Position numbers and translations under genes: made by a program
Part shown: in pieces, positions 25,172 through 36,727 of the stretch
Position numbering within the stretch: position 1 is the stretch's first letter
How the letters are laid out: each line of letters starts with the position of its first letter
Notes under the pieces: generated by a model
The model's database searches: none
Told to the model about the DNA's origin: nothing
Seen by the model: the letters and a program-made list of their open reading frames with translations, nothing else
DNA from: Hansfordia pulvinata
Lineage: Eukaryota > Ascomycota > Sordariomycetes > Xylariales
Length of the DNA stretch: 64,000 nucleotides
NCBI GenBank assembly: GCA_006538405.1
Contig: BJKQ01000010.1
Location: forward strand, 124,001-188,000
Direction of reading: 5' to 3'

Positions 25172-27237
25172 TTAATTAATAACTTATATATTTAAATTAA
25201 CTTATCGTATTTAATTAAACGTCTGATATTTATTTTTAATCGTATTCTAATATTTATATAACGATGAATTACTGGTTTTAAACTTATTTATTCACTTTAA
25301 ACACTTCTTGCTTTAAAGCTAATAGTTTTAAGGATCTATTATTAAATACGTATATAAAAGATTCTTTTTCTCAAAAGTTTATTAATGAAACCTTCGTTAA
25401 GAAAATTCAAATTTAATGATTACTTGAAAACTTACAATTAACAGTTTATTACGTTTAACTTATATATATAATAAGCTAAAGCAGGTTTATCGTTTAATTA
25501 AACCTCTTTTTAAAGGCAGGACCAGGAGTTTATAAAGATAAATAAGAGTAAAGCGCGCTTCTCGTGTCGATAAATTGTAAAACCATGCCTTTTCCTTTAT
25601 ATTAAATTCTATGCTTAAGTTCCTGCTTATCGAACCGCGCGATATATAACTCTCTTAAACTTCGCTTTAAGCTCTTATTTCCCGTCTTTTTACGTTGGTT
25701 TTACTTTAATTAAACGGATTTTAAAGAGGAAACCGAGCTTTGTATTAAAAATAACATCACTTATATAAGACTTTTTCGTCCTCCCTTTTTTAAATTAGCA
25801 CACTCTTTTTCCCGCTTAAACCCTTATTATGCTTTTTTATTACACCTTAATTCTTATTAACTCTTTTATTAAATCGCTTTAATTAACCGGATTTAAAGCC
25901 TTTTATATTAAAATTTAAGCTATCCGTGTAATAATTACTTTATTAATAACGCTATCCCCTTTTTATATAATGCTTGTGGTTAAGCGTAATAGCTTATAAA
26001 ATAAACTAACGTTAAAGTAATACTACTTATTAACACCTTATAAGTTAAATGTTATTACGGCGCCTTGAAATAATTATAACGCTTAAAATACTTATATACA
26101 TAAAACATAACCAATATATTAGTATTAAAATATATTTAATACACTTTAAAGACTTTAAACCTTGAAAATAAAAGTAAATTAAAATATAATTTAATAATCT
26201 TCATACATTTATATTTTATTAAGTTATATAATATATATTAAATAAAAGCGCTTAAACTATAATAATAAATTAAATAAATTAATAATAAGAATCGAATAAT
26301 ATATATTAATTAAAGAATATATTTTAACTTTATATATATATTGATATTTAATATATGATTATTAATAATAAAAGGTTTAAATATAATTATTAAAATATAT
26401 GACTTTAAATGCTTTTTAATAACGTTGAACTATTTATATTTACTTATTTATCACGTTTTAAATATAAGTTGAACATTCCTTTATAAAGGTATTTAAAAGA
26501 TAAGGATAATTAACTTTTATATACATATATTATATTAGTTTATTTGATAAAAGCAGAACTATTAAGTAATATAAGGTTTATAAAGTTCTGAAAAGCGAAT
26601 TGCGTAAGTTATTAAGATAAATGATTTATATAAATCTTATACTATTAGGATTAAGGATAATTTAACTCGAGTTAGCTTACGTGAGCCAATAGCTCACGTG
26701 GACCACTCACCCTTTTAATTTAAATTCATATAAGTTACTTATCTTACGGACTGAAAGTAATTCACATGAGTTTAAGTTACTCGTGAGCTAACTCACGGAC
26801 TTAAATAACTATTTTTAATTCTCTTTGAATAATAATAATTGTAGCTTACGTATTTATTATCAAAGTAAATTATACTTATCTTACTTTTTAAAACAAACTC
26901 AAATTAAAAAATTATAAGTTTTAAATTAACTTACATTTAACTTGTTTTTAATCTTATTTATTACACTTACTTTATAATGTACCTTATTATTTTATTATTA
27001 CTCGTAAAGTTACTATAAGAAATCAACTAATTTTAATAAGAATAAAATACATAAATTATTTAAGTTTTACCTTAGACGTGAGGTTTTAATTAAAGTATCA
27101 CTTAACTGAAAAGTTTCAAATCCGTGACTTAACTTATAAGTAACTTAAAGTAGATTATAAAAGTTGAAAGTTTAATTTAAAGTAACTTAAAACTTAAGTG
27201 TGCTAACTCACGGGAGCCTTTTATACGCAGGGTTAAT
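25172..27237. other. AT-rich DNA with a less-mutated patch
   Basis: Around 25500-25760 the sequence keeps more GC (AAAGCGCGCTTCTCGTGTCG, CGAACCGCGCGATATATAAC), possibly a remnant of a different repeat. Around 26650-27200 there are arm words of the hAT-like family (GTTAGCTTACGTGAGCC, CTCGTGAGCTAACTCACGG) without clean termini. No gene is seen. Confidence 0.4.
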
Positions 27238-27765
27238 AATAAGCTAACTCGAGTTCACTCACGTGAGTTATCAATTCACATAAGTTACTTATCCTTTTAA
27301 TTTAAAGTAACCCACGTAAATTTAAGTTGCTTAAAAGTTAACTCACAAATTTAAAAAATGCATATTTATATATAAAAGAAGTATAAAACGTATATTAAAG
27401 AACATTCTTAAATAATAAAATACTAAGTGGTAACTATTACTTAATATTAATTATAATGATTTGTCGTAAATTTATATTAAAAGGGAGAATAGAATTGAAG
27501 CTATAAAAATTCTTATTAATGATTTCCAGACTGATTTAAGCTTAATAATAACTGATTTATCAATGCAAATTCATTACGTTAAATCCGCGAATTAACTTTT
27601 TAAAAACTTAAGGTAAGTCACGTGAGTTGATAGCTTAAGTTAAAAAAGTCAAACATTCACGTGAATTATCTCTCGTAAGTGCATAAAAAAGCTAATTTAA
27701 AGTAGCCCACGTGAGTTATTACTTATAAGTTAACTTAATATTTATAATTTTTAATGTTAATCTTG
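27238..27765 (+). mobile_element. hAT-like MITE with 8-bp TSD
   Basis: It starts CAGGGTTAATAATAAGC and ends AATGTTAATCTTG. The flanks tttatacg (27230-27237) and cttatatg (27766-27773) agree at six positions, and both differences are C/T transitions. Length is 528 bp. Confidence 0.7.
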
Positions 27766-28116
27766 CTTATATGTGGACTTATAGTTAGTTTATCGTTTAA
27801 AGTTTTAACTTAATACACAATATAGGTTCACTCTTATAAAGATTAATTAAATCAGTGATCGTAAGTTTTAAGTTAACTTATTATTAAATTACGCGAACTT
27901 CCTTAAAATAAAAAGTTAAATCATCATTTAAATTTTAATTACTTTAAATTAAACTATTATTTAAAAAACGGTTTTATATTATTTACAATTTATTTCATGG
28001 CTTATAAATTTAAAATGTGATGATTTATAAAGCTTTAAAAGGTTTTATAAGTAATAAGATATTTAAAAGAAAATTAATGAATACTGATTTTTAAACTTTA
28101 AATTTTATATAATAAT

Positions 28117-28622
28117 CAGGGTTAATATTATAAATCATGAATCTTAAGTTAATTCATGAGTAACTCACGTGAATCACTTTAAATCAGTGATTTTACTGAT
28201 TCACATGAATCTGAATCAGTAAGGTGAGTAACTCACATGAATCTGAGTTACTTTAAGGTACTTATAAATCAGATTCACGGATTCAAAAAAAGCAATTTTA
28301 TGTATAAAAGCAGTATAAATAAGTATAAAATTAACATATTTTTTAAATAATATATTATAAAAATTTAAAATTAAATAAATATAATTTTAAAGCTTGAAGT
28401 TTATTTTTATATTAAAATGTAAGGTAAACTTTAATTAATAATATTATTTATAATTAGTTTAATTTAAAATTACGCTTATGAAAAAGACTAATTTAATTAA
28501 AATTAAATATAATGAATCCGTGAGTTGATTCATAAGTAACTCAGATTCATATTAGTTACTTTAAATTAATGAAGTGAGTAACTCATATGAATCGGATTCG
28601 AGTTAACTTATTATTAACTCTG
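28117..28622 (-). mobile_element. hAT-like MITE, perfect 8-bp TSD, best-preserved copy
   Basis: It starts CAGGGTTAATATTATAAATC and ends TTATTATTAACTCTG, with ataataat on both sides (28109-28116 and 28623-28630). At 506 bp it is the shortest and among the least mutated copies, useful as the family reference. Left arm: ATGAATCTTAAGTT, then GAGTAACTCACGTGAATC, ATCAGTGATTTTACTGATTC and ACGGATTC. Interior: AAAAAAAGCAATTTTATG, TATAAAAGCAGTATAAA. Right arm: AATCCGTGAGTTGATTC and GGATTCGAGTTAACTTATT. Only the outermost 11 bases are shared by the two ends; the rest of the arms share repeated subterminal words. Confidence 0.85.
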
Positions 28623-30001
28623 ATAATAATTATAAATAAGTATGATTATTATATAAAAAGATTATAAACATTAAAAGCTTATATATATTAACTTAAGGTT
28701 TTTTATTATTATACTACTTTTTAATACCGTTATAATTACCTTTAAATACGTTACGTATATTTTTATTGTTTAATGTTATTAAGGAATTATTATATAACTT
28801 TTTAACTTTAACTTTAAAGGCTTATTGATTTTACTTATATCAGTTTATAAAATAAACGAATTAAGTAAAAGATAAGCTCTTATATTTATAAAGCTTAAGT
28901 TCAATTTACAATTCTTTATAACTTATTTATTGTATTTTAATAATATGTAATATAATGTCTTTAATTTTAAAGTATAAAAGGGATTATCAACTCCTTATGT
29001 ACTGAATTGAGTTGAACATTTTCTTTAATAAAGCAAAGACTCGTTAATTATTCGAATAATAAGAAGTTAAAAAAACAAAGCTTTATAAAATATTATATAT
29101 TATTGATGTCTTTTTATGCTCACCGTTAAAGTCTTAATTACGTAGCTTTATAAGTAATTTTCCTTTTAACTTTATAATTAAACCTTTAAGATAAGACAAT
29201 TTAAAAAGAACTCATTTATTAATTTTATTTTCAAAAACTTAATAATCTTAATATAATAATATAATCACCGAAACAATTTAAATTTCAACGCGTTATTGTT
29301 AAGAATATTATTTTATAGAACTTAAGTGGTTTTAAGAGTCGCTTTTAAGTTATTCGAGTTTTATTAGCTTAATAATAATAAGTTATAAGTCTTCTTTATA
29401 ATAATAGTATGTATTATTTTAAAACAAGAATAATAAAATAAAGAAATAAAGCACTTCTTTTAACTTTCAATAAAATGACTTTATAATTTTGAAATTTTAT
29501 ATATTTTTAAACAATATACGTTAACTTATAATTAATAATAAAAATAAATAAAAAAGTAATACCTTTTATATTATTTATAATTATAATAAAACTTATATAA
29601 ATAATTATTCTTTTATATTATACTTCTAGTAAAGTAACGTATAAATAACTTAAAATAATATATATAAATTGAAAAGCTGCTTTAAAGTAAATTTTATTCA
29701 CGTAAGCTACTCACTTATTAATTTATATTTACGTGAATCAGTGAAATCTTTAATTTAAAAGAACTCACGTGAGTGACTTATAAATTAACTTAAGATTTAT
29801 AATTTATAATATTAACACTGTAAATTAATACTAGTTGTATTTAATAATACTTAATAATACTTAATAATACTTTATAGTACTTCAAATATTTAATTAAACG
29901 TTATTAAATATAATTACTTAATGGACTTTATTTAATAAATTCTTATTAAATATATATAATCACGTGATTCGTGGTGCACTTTTCTTGTACATATTAATAG
30001 G
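28623..30001. other. AT-rich DNA, arm fragment at its end
   Basis: Mostly TA-rich sequence without features. An arm of the hAT-like family runs from about 29630 to a decayed terminus AATATTAACACTG at 29820. It is followed by short TTAATAATAC direct repeats (29840-29880). Confidence 0.4.
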
Positions 30002-30092
30002 TTAACGTCGTTTTAAAATAATCTTAATTTATGGGCGTCTTACCTAAATTAATATAGCCCTGGCTTACGGCATAGCGATCGGGTTCGTAACA
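30002..30092 (-). repeat. LTR-end fragment, relative of the 537-bp LTRs
   Basis: TTAATTTATGGGCGTCTTAC, TTAATATAGCC and CGATCGGGTTCGTAACA align in order with the last ~90 bases of the LTRs at 7394-7930 and 14832-15368. Both C/T-type and other differences are present, and it keeps more GC. It may be the end of a solo LTR whose beginning lies near 29820, or a truncated copy of a related subfamily. It marks the right edge of the AT-rich block. Confidence 0.6.
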
Positions 30093-30256
30093 CAGCCGAA
30101 CGTGTATTAAAAACTCGTACCCAGTGATTAAATTAATACACATTGTAAAGTAGCTGTTATCCTATAAACAATAAAAAGATTAGCTTTACTACGATATTAA
30201 TGCTCTCGGAATTGCAGCCTTATAAGCCGATAAGAGTGAATTCCTATTTAACTTCA

Positions 30257-31119
30257 AATGACGCGTCGTAAGGCCTGCGCCTGCCCGCTGGCGCGCGTGG
30301 CAAACGCGTCACATAGACGCCGCACGCACGATACGTAGATAGAGCAACTCTTACTTCTTTACATTCCTGGCTTATTGGTGCGTGCCGTCACAACTGGTAG
30401 CATCTCTGGGTCTCGTGATCCAAGAGTTTAACTTCATTCTTTCCCCTCCTTAGCCTCCCATTTAGGAAAGGCATCATCAGACCTCCGACCTCCAGGCCTG
30501 TCGCCCCGCTCCGCCCTGCGTTGGCCGCCGATCCGGCGCGCCGACCCACCCTGTACGGCAACGTCAACACCAACGCCAGCATCACGAGCTGTCTATAAAC
30601 AGTCAAGCTCAATCCTACTCCGTCCAGAGTCAGCAGAACCGCAAGGCGGTCGTCGCTTTCATCGACGCCTGCCCGGATCTGCCGCACGTCAAGACAGCTC
30701 TCTAGAACCAATCATATGCCCTCGTGAAGCAGTACATCCAAGAAGCCGGTCCCATACCCTCACCCCCTCGCCCCCAGCAGACAGGTCGACCGACACGTCG
30801 CTTAAAACAGACTGCACAGCCAGCTTACCCAGCCGAGTGGACGGTCGGCACCCCTCTGCTGCCATTCTGTGTCGGCCAAAGTGGTGTTTCTGGTCGTGGG
30901 CCAACGCAAAGAGCTCTCGGCAATATGCGTCAGGGACGACCAGCCTTCGGCTGGTTAGGGAGAGTTGGTAAATGAGGCCGTCTTCGAATTGGAAGGGGTA
31001 GCCCCGACTGGGCGTGCCTTGGCGACTGGTGGGTGGGTTCTCAAGGTTGCGTGCGGCGTCTATGTGACGCGTTTGCCACGCGCGCCAGCGGGCAGTCGCA
31101 GGCGTTGCGTCGCGTCATT
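30257..31119. mobile_element. GC-rich TIR element (863 bp, 72-bp inverted repeats)
   Basis: Positions 30257-30328 and 31048-31119 are inverted copies of one 72-bp sequence with four mismatches. Matching blocks include CGCTGGCGCGCGTGGCAAAC and GCGTCACATAGACGCCGCAC. The interior is GC-balanced and not RIP-mutated. A frame near 30620-30790 reads through one TAG (30703-30705) as peptide-like sequence (VVAFIDACPDLPHVKTAL, then YALVKQYIQEAGPIP), suggesting a decayed or captured coding fragment I cannot identify. No convincing target duplication is seen, so the exact ends may shift by a few bases. Long TIRs suggest a Mutator-like or similar non-autonomous DNA transposon (inference). Confidence 0.75.
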
Positions 31120-33309
31120 AAAGCAATTTTTACTCCTATAAATAATTTATATACGCTTTATAGCACAGCTAAATAGTAATCATTTTGATAACTATAACTA
31201 CCGGGCCAGATCGATTATATAACTACCGTTGAAATATAAAATGCTCTTAATCTAAATAACCGTATGCTACTTTTTAAAGGGAATAAAGAATGTGCAAGCT
31301 CGCATTATTGATTCACAGCTACGGTACACGCTGCGGGATAGCATGACGGTTGCGTTTTGCTTTAAGGCTGCTTTGATATGTGGCTTATTAACCACACTGG
31401 ATCTCCGTATATATATACATATATAAGGGAAAGCCATCCTCTATTAGCTTCGTCGTGAGAAGGTGCCGGACTGGCCGACGATTAGCTCAACTTATCATGT
31501 ATTGATCCCTAGCCCTTCTTCGCCGTAGATATAATAAACGGGGTATTGAGCAAAGCGCGATGTTTTACTGACGTTAATACCTGATCGTCCACCAGGTCAA
31601 AAATCTCAATCATCCAGCTTAAAGCTACGTGCTTCTCGTTAACAAGACCTGCAATTATACCATTTGGTCCTGGCTACAGCGGATCAGGCCTTGTATTATG
31701 TCGATGGTAGAGCCAGTAGCCTTGACCCATCCAGTTCGGAGGTCGATACTGAACCACTTCAACAACCCAGCCAATGTAACTGAGTTGGATTTATCCCTGC
31801 ATGTGCCCGTCTCTGGGCCAGAAGCTCTAAACAGCTCAGGTTGACATCAACTCGCGAAAGTCTTGGGAGGACTTTGTGCATTAATAAACTCCAAAGCTCC
31901 GGTCGGGCTGTAATAACAGTGTCTCGGGTTCTAGCCAATACACTCGCTGAGATCCCGTACCGTCTGTGATATGATGGTGGTCGGTAGACACCTCGCGTAA
32001 TTTACTTGGTAGGCGGTAAAGCGCCTTCAGTGTAATCATCAGTTGCATATTATAACTTTAATAGGGTAGAATACGCGGCAGCTCTGACGAATTGTCGGTA
32101 GGATGGCCTTTGCCATTACAAAGGTGAATCGATCGAACTGAGCACCGGGTCAGCCTTGCGATGAGACCTACACAAGATCACCGCCCGAGCGACATCCCTT
32201 CTCCTCCGCCTTTAACCTATCACAGATAGCGCATATCACAAATAGTGGTATGGCGGCCGCTTCCCCTGATAAGGGATCTAATAAACTATGCGAGAACGTC
32301 CATCGCAGCATAACAACAAACAGAAACCACGGCGATGGACAGGTTAGTCAAGGCTACCAGATTCGTTAGGCTGTCTATCTCGTCTCCGAAGTGCTGTTCG
32401 TCTCGTCTTGGAAGCATCCAAGGGTCAAATAGACTGTAAGCTTAAGAACAGATCGTTGATTACGAGGGGTCGATGGGAGGTACACGCCTGTGAGTTATAT
32501 GCTCATTATCTCATATCAAGGAGGAAAACCCGACCAGCTGGCGGAATGAACTGTCGGGAGCCGAGTTGCCGGAGTAAAATATTCGTTTTCCGCCCGCACC
32601 ACCGCCGCAACCAGTAGCGGGTCGCTTGTCTGCAACTAGGAAATCTTCGTGGCAAATAAACAGCCAGAAACACCTCCCCGTCCTACCGCACTGGTTGGGC
32701 CAGCCGCCACCTATGCATAGAGCACAACATGTGCCCACTCACGAATCACAACGATACTTGACTCGAGATACAACGTTCATCGGGAAGTGGAGTTCGGCAA
32801 CGAACAATTTACGACTACCCGCCGGCCCTGCAAGGCTGTGCGTGCATGGGACGCAGGCCAGCTGCACGTCGTGCGGATCAGGGCGTAGATACAGAGCCTG
32901 TACGAGGACTATAGGCATAGACACAGCAGCACCCTCGTCAGAAAGGCTCTGAACGAACCGAGATGACTCGCTGACTCCCTGACGACAGCCACCTGACTTA
33001 CCGTACCCACCAGCTCAGTTGTCGAACAAACCACCGCCCGCTCATCCAGCCTACAAGGCAAACAAACAAAACGCATATATCCATACGAAAACTGCATGAG
33101 ACGGCCAAAGTTTGAGTATGACCATTAACCAGAAAAGCGCCCTTGTATGCAAATTTTACTCTACTGTACACTCGCACACACTATAAACATGACGCTGCCA
33201 CCACTCTTTCCCTTGGACCAGCATCGTGGAACGTCTCGAGCAGCAAGGCTGCCTAAGGTAGTGTAGACGTGCACAGGAAAAATCTAATTACCACACCAAT
33301 ATTCCCCGT
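31120..33309. other. Transition zone without recognisable gene
   Basis: Composition rises from AT-rich to normal. A short TATATATACATATATA run lies near 31410. On the minus strand around 31450-32060 the sequence has coding-like stretches broken by many stops, perhaps a decayed gene, not identified. Short open frames here have no recognisable motif. The last ~400 bp are presumably 3' flank of KGD2. Confidence 0.4.
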
Positions 33310-34853
33310 CTATAGCAGCATTTTCCGGGGGTCCTCAATGTATTCCTTGACCTTGACGAGGAACTGGACAGCTTCCCTGCCGTCAAGCAGACGGTGGTCG
33401 TAGGTCAGGGCGAGGTACATCATGGGGCGAACCTCGACCTTGCCGTTAACAACGACGGCACGATCCTTGATGGCGTGGAGACCCAGCACGGCGCTTTGGG
33501 GGAGGTTGATGATGGGCGTGCCCATGAGGGAGCCGAACACACCGCCGTTGCTGATGGTGAAGGTACCACCGGCCATGTCCTCAATGGTGAGCTTGCCGTC
33601 GCGGGCCTGAAACGAGGAGAAGTCAGCAACAACAAAAAAAAAGAGCGAGATTCCGAGTGAAGTCGAAAGAACGACCCGTTGGGCGGGGGTGACATACCTT
33701 CTTGCCCATGTCAGCAATGGACTTCTCAATGGCGACCATGTCCTTAGACTCGACGTTGCGAACAACGGGAGTGACGAGACCCTTCTCCGTGGCAACGGCG
33801 ACACTGATGTCGACGTAGTCGCGGTAGACGATGGTGTCACCGCCGTTCTCACCCTCAATGGAAGCGTTGACGGCAGGAATGTCGCGCATGGCCAGCACAG
33901 CCGCACGAGAGAACGCGCTCATGAAGCCAAGCTTGACGCCAGTATTCTTGAGAACCTCGTCCTTGTAAAGCTTGCGGAAGTCCATGAGCTGGGACATGTC
34001 GACCTCGTTGAAGGTGGTGAGGGAGGCGGCGGTGTTCTGGGATTGCTTGAGGCGCTCAGCGATCCTGAGGCGCATACGGTTCATTTTGACCTGTGAGGGA
34101 ATTGAGGTTAGAGCGCGTCTCGAGTGGTGTCGAATCAAGGGGCCAAGCTTACACGACGCTCCTCACGGCTTCCGAGAGCAGGCGTGGTGTCCTTAGAAGC
34201 ATCCTTGTCCTTGGCAGGCTGCTGGGACTCCTTCTTGGGCTCAGAGGGAGGGGGGGAGGGCTTCGAGGCGGAAGCGGGCTGTTCGGGTTGCTTGGGGGCA
34301 GGCTTGTTTTCGGCGTTTGCGGCAGCAGGGCGAGCCTCGGTAGAAGCTTCCTCCTTCTTGGGAGGCTCGGAAGACTTGGACTCGGACTTTTCGGCCTGGG
34401 GCGGAGCGGCGCCAGCTTCGATTTTCGCGATTTCCTGGTCGACGGTGACGGTGTCATCCTCGTTGGCAAGCAGCTCCTTGAGCGTGCCGGCCTCGGGGGC
34501 ATTGACAGCAACGTCGATCTGGAGAGACAGGGTCAGCCTGAGTTGCGACGGCGGGCCGCGAGGCAAAGCGGCTGGGTCGGATGCATGTGGCATGTATGTA
34601 CCTTGTCGGTCTCGATGGTTGCGATCTCCTCATCCTGCTCGACGTAGTCGCCAACTTGCTTGTTCCACTGCTTAAGGGTACCCTCAGTGATGGACTCGGC
34701 CATCTGGGGCACCTTGACGACAGTATCGGCATAGGTCCGCACTTGGCTCATCATGGCCGACATAGGAAAGCGGCCCAGAGGTTGGCGCATGGCAGGACGC
34801 TGCATCTGCACCTGCGCGGCCCTGGCGGCCGTCAAAAACCTTCTGGACATCAT
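33310..34853 (-). CDS. KGD2: Dihydrolipoamide succinyltransferase, E2 of 2-oxoglutarate dehydrogenase
   Basis: E2 core of the mitochondrial 2-oxoglutarate dehydrogenase complex; it transfers succinyl groups from lipoyl-lysine to CoA in the TCA cycle. Four exons on the minus strand: 34853-34602, 34518-34153, 34090-33698 and 33606-33310, with GT-AG introns, all phase 0; about 435 aa, normal for the family. Residues 1-40 are an Arg-rich, Met/Ala presequence. The lipoyl domain follows (about 43-118) with lipoylation motif IETDK, whose Lys84 is the last codon of exon 1. Next comes a Pro/Lys/Glu/Ala-rich linker (about 120-205). The catalytic domain starts at [13 protein letters not shown] and ends with active-site YDHRLLDG and the terminus EDPRKMLL. 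No separate E1/E3-binding domain is obvious, as is usual for E2o. The exon ATG is followed at once by a second ATG. Confidence 0.95.
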
Positions 34854-35142
34854 GTTGAAAAAGACACGAAGACGGAGCTGAAGTTCGCCAATTACAGTGC
34901 GAGAACAAGGGTTGTCGCCGGCACCAACGGAGGAGGGCAGGCGAAAGCGGAAAGGAGGTGGTGTGGTGGTGAGGGAGGAGAGACGGTTGAGGTTTTGTTG
35001 TTGTCGCTATTCCAGCAGGGGGAAAGGAAAGGTTCACCCGAAGCTGGTGAAGCCAAAGCCGAACCTGTCCAATCCCAGTCCCAGGCCAGGCCCAGGTGCA
35101 CCCAGGTCTTGCCTGGTACCATGGCTGCCGTTGTGCAAAGCG

Positions 35143-35836
35143 CTAAAGGACGCTGGGCGCAGTGTACTTGACCATGTAGAGGTTGTCTTGCCGCAAGTAC
35201 CTTCTGGTGACCTCGACCTGGAGCTCGTACTCGTACGCGCGCATCCAGTCGAGCAAATGGCTCCAAAGCAGCTGCAACAGGGCCGTTCTGGCACCGCTGA
35301 ATGTGAGAATGTGGCAACTAGGTCCCTTGTGCCGGGGAGCAGTCCTTGAATAGCTGGGAACCTACCGCGGTCATTTGAGTAATGTTGCGATAGCATTACC
35401 TTCGACAGGAAAGCAATCGCAACGGGTCTCGTGGGCGCCGCGAGCATGACGCAGCCGGCGCAGAGGTGCATGTAGATGTGCATGCTCTGATAGGCAGAAC
35501 CCTCCAAGCTGGGTAAAGCCCATGTATGTCTACATGCTCAGAACCTGAGCGCTACCTAGCGACGTGGCAAGGCTACGAATGGGTGCACGTATCGGAAAAG
35601 TTGGCTTGCAGCCGCCTGACTGGAATTACCGGTGGTGAGTTATTTTTACGTGTTTGCAGTACGCGTAGGGAGGCTAAGTACATACCGATGGGAGACAATG
35701 CGCGCCCGGGGTAAGTCGACCAATCCACGCCCGCCGATTTTTCCCGCAACCTTTTCTTAGTCGGGCAGACGGTGACGAGGTCGGCTAATACTTTGGACTC
35801 GCTGTCGGCCAGAGCCTGGTTTAAGGCGAACACCAA
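35143..35836 (-). CDS. Unrecognised short protein, partial gene model
   Basis: Minus-strand exons with strong G/C third-position bias suggest a real gene, but I do not recognise the product. The clearest exon is 35271-35143: it begins LLWSHLLDWMRAYEYELQ, contains RRYLRQDNLYMVKY and ends TAPSVL with TAG. It joins in phase 0, through a GTAATG...CAG intron (35399-35272), to an upstream exon around 35519-35400 with SAYQSMHIYMHLCAGCVM and TRPVAIAFLSK. That pair would give one hydrophobic helix followed by a charged amphipathic tail. A further coding-like stretch (35834 to about 35690: FALNQALADSESKVLADLVT, VCPTKKRLREK) follows a CTTACAG acceptor and ends at a GTATGT donor. The phase to the next exon does not close, so it may be separate. 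The start codon is not located. Confidence 0.4.
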
Positions 35837-36727
35837 CTGTAAGTAGGTCTATACGTGGTGAACTCCAGTACATCCATTTCCATGTAATCGTAGGAGGTAG
35901 GTATGCACCCTCTGCACGGAATAGTCCACCCGCGTTTCGGACCTGGTCCGAGCAGCCAGTCGTCCTTCGCACTCTCCCCGAACTAACGGAATGCTCCGTG
36001 GCCTCGGCTACTTCGAATCCAATATACAAAGCACGTCGCATCATGTGGTGAATGGTTTATCACGCACCTGGGCGCAGAAACCGTCAGCCAAGAACGCGAG
36101 ATACGTGAGGTTGCAAGCCCTGTCGTGAGGTCGTGCAGGTGGTACTCGTACATCTATGGATCTCGTTGGAGCCGGTGAGCCGGTGCCCCGGCAGATGTAC
36201 CTGGAGTATCCTGCGGCGCGTACCTGCGTACCGCTCTTTCCTGCTGACAGCTGGCACGACATCATCAGCAAGGCAGTGACAGACGGCAAAGTAAAATGGG
36301 GCGTGGACATGGAGCCTTGCCTTCCCGCGAGCAGCCAGCCAACCAGCCCACAGCTAATTCAATTGGCGTCTTGCTCTGCTCCGCCGTCTCTCTGCAGTTA
36401 CGTGAGGTTGTCATTTGAGCTCTTTCACTACCAAAACCACCTCATTGTCGCCCCCCTCCACCAGCCGCCGCATCACAGCGCCGCCTTCGCCCACTGGCAG
36501 CGACAGTCAGCTGTACTCCGAAATCTCCACTCTGCCTCCCCCGGCCACGAACACGATCAGCGAAGACGTACTACAACTGTGTCATACCTGCACGCGCGAC
36601 CATACCTGCCGACATCTGCGACCAATTGTCCCTGAAGAGCCGCCCTGCGCTTCTCATCATCACGCGCGCCAGCAACAATCGTCGAGCGCTCTTTGCCTGT
36701 ATCGAACTCGTCACCAATCACGCCAAG

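Larger units (their letters stand above)
1..30092. other. AT-rich, RIP-degraded heterochromatin-like block
   Basis: The whole stretch is dominated by A and T, with TA-rich runs and almost no GC-rich words. No reading frame of useful length is open on either strand until 30.4 kb. The repeated elements inside differ from one another mostly by C-to-T and G-to-A transitions, and the same is true of duplicated target sites. That is the expected mark of repeat-induced point mutation, a pre-meiotic process of filamentous ascomycetes that mutates duplicated DNA. Most of the block consists of hAT-like element copies and one LTR retrotransposon, annotated separately. Remaining stretches hold arm fragments of the same family or sequence in which I see nothing. 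Whether it is a pericentromeric, subtelomeric or interstitial block cannot be told; no telomere repeat is present. Confidence 0.9.

Noticed and set aside
1..30000. CRISPR array or tandem satellite reading of the repeated TCACGTGA-type words
   Set aside because: The repeats are not regularly spaced; they belong to transposon arms with TSDs, and the genome is eukaryotic.
1..30092. Assigning the AT block as the centromere or telomere-proximal
   Set aside because: AT-rich RIPed blocks of this kind occur in all these places; no telomere repeat or chromatin information is available.
33422..34675. Long plus-strand open frames antisense to KGD2
   Set aside because: They are mirror images of a well-conserved minus-strand gene with matching introns, and their own translations are low-complexity.
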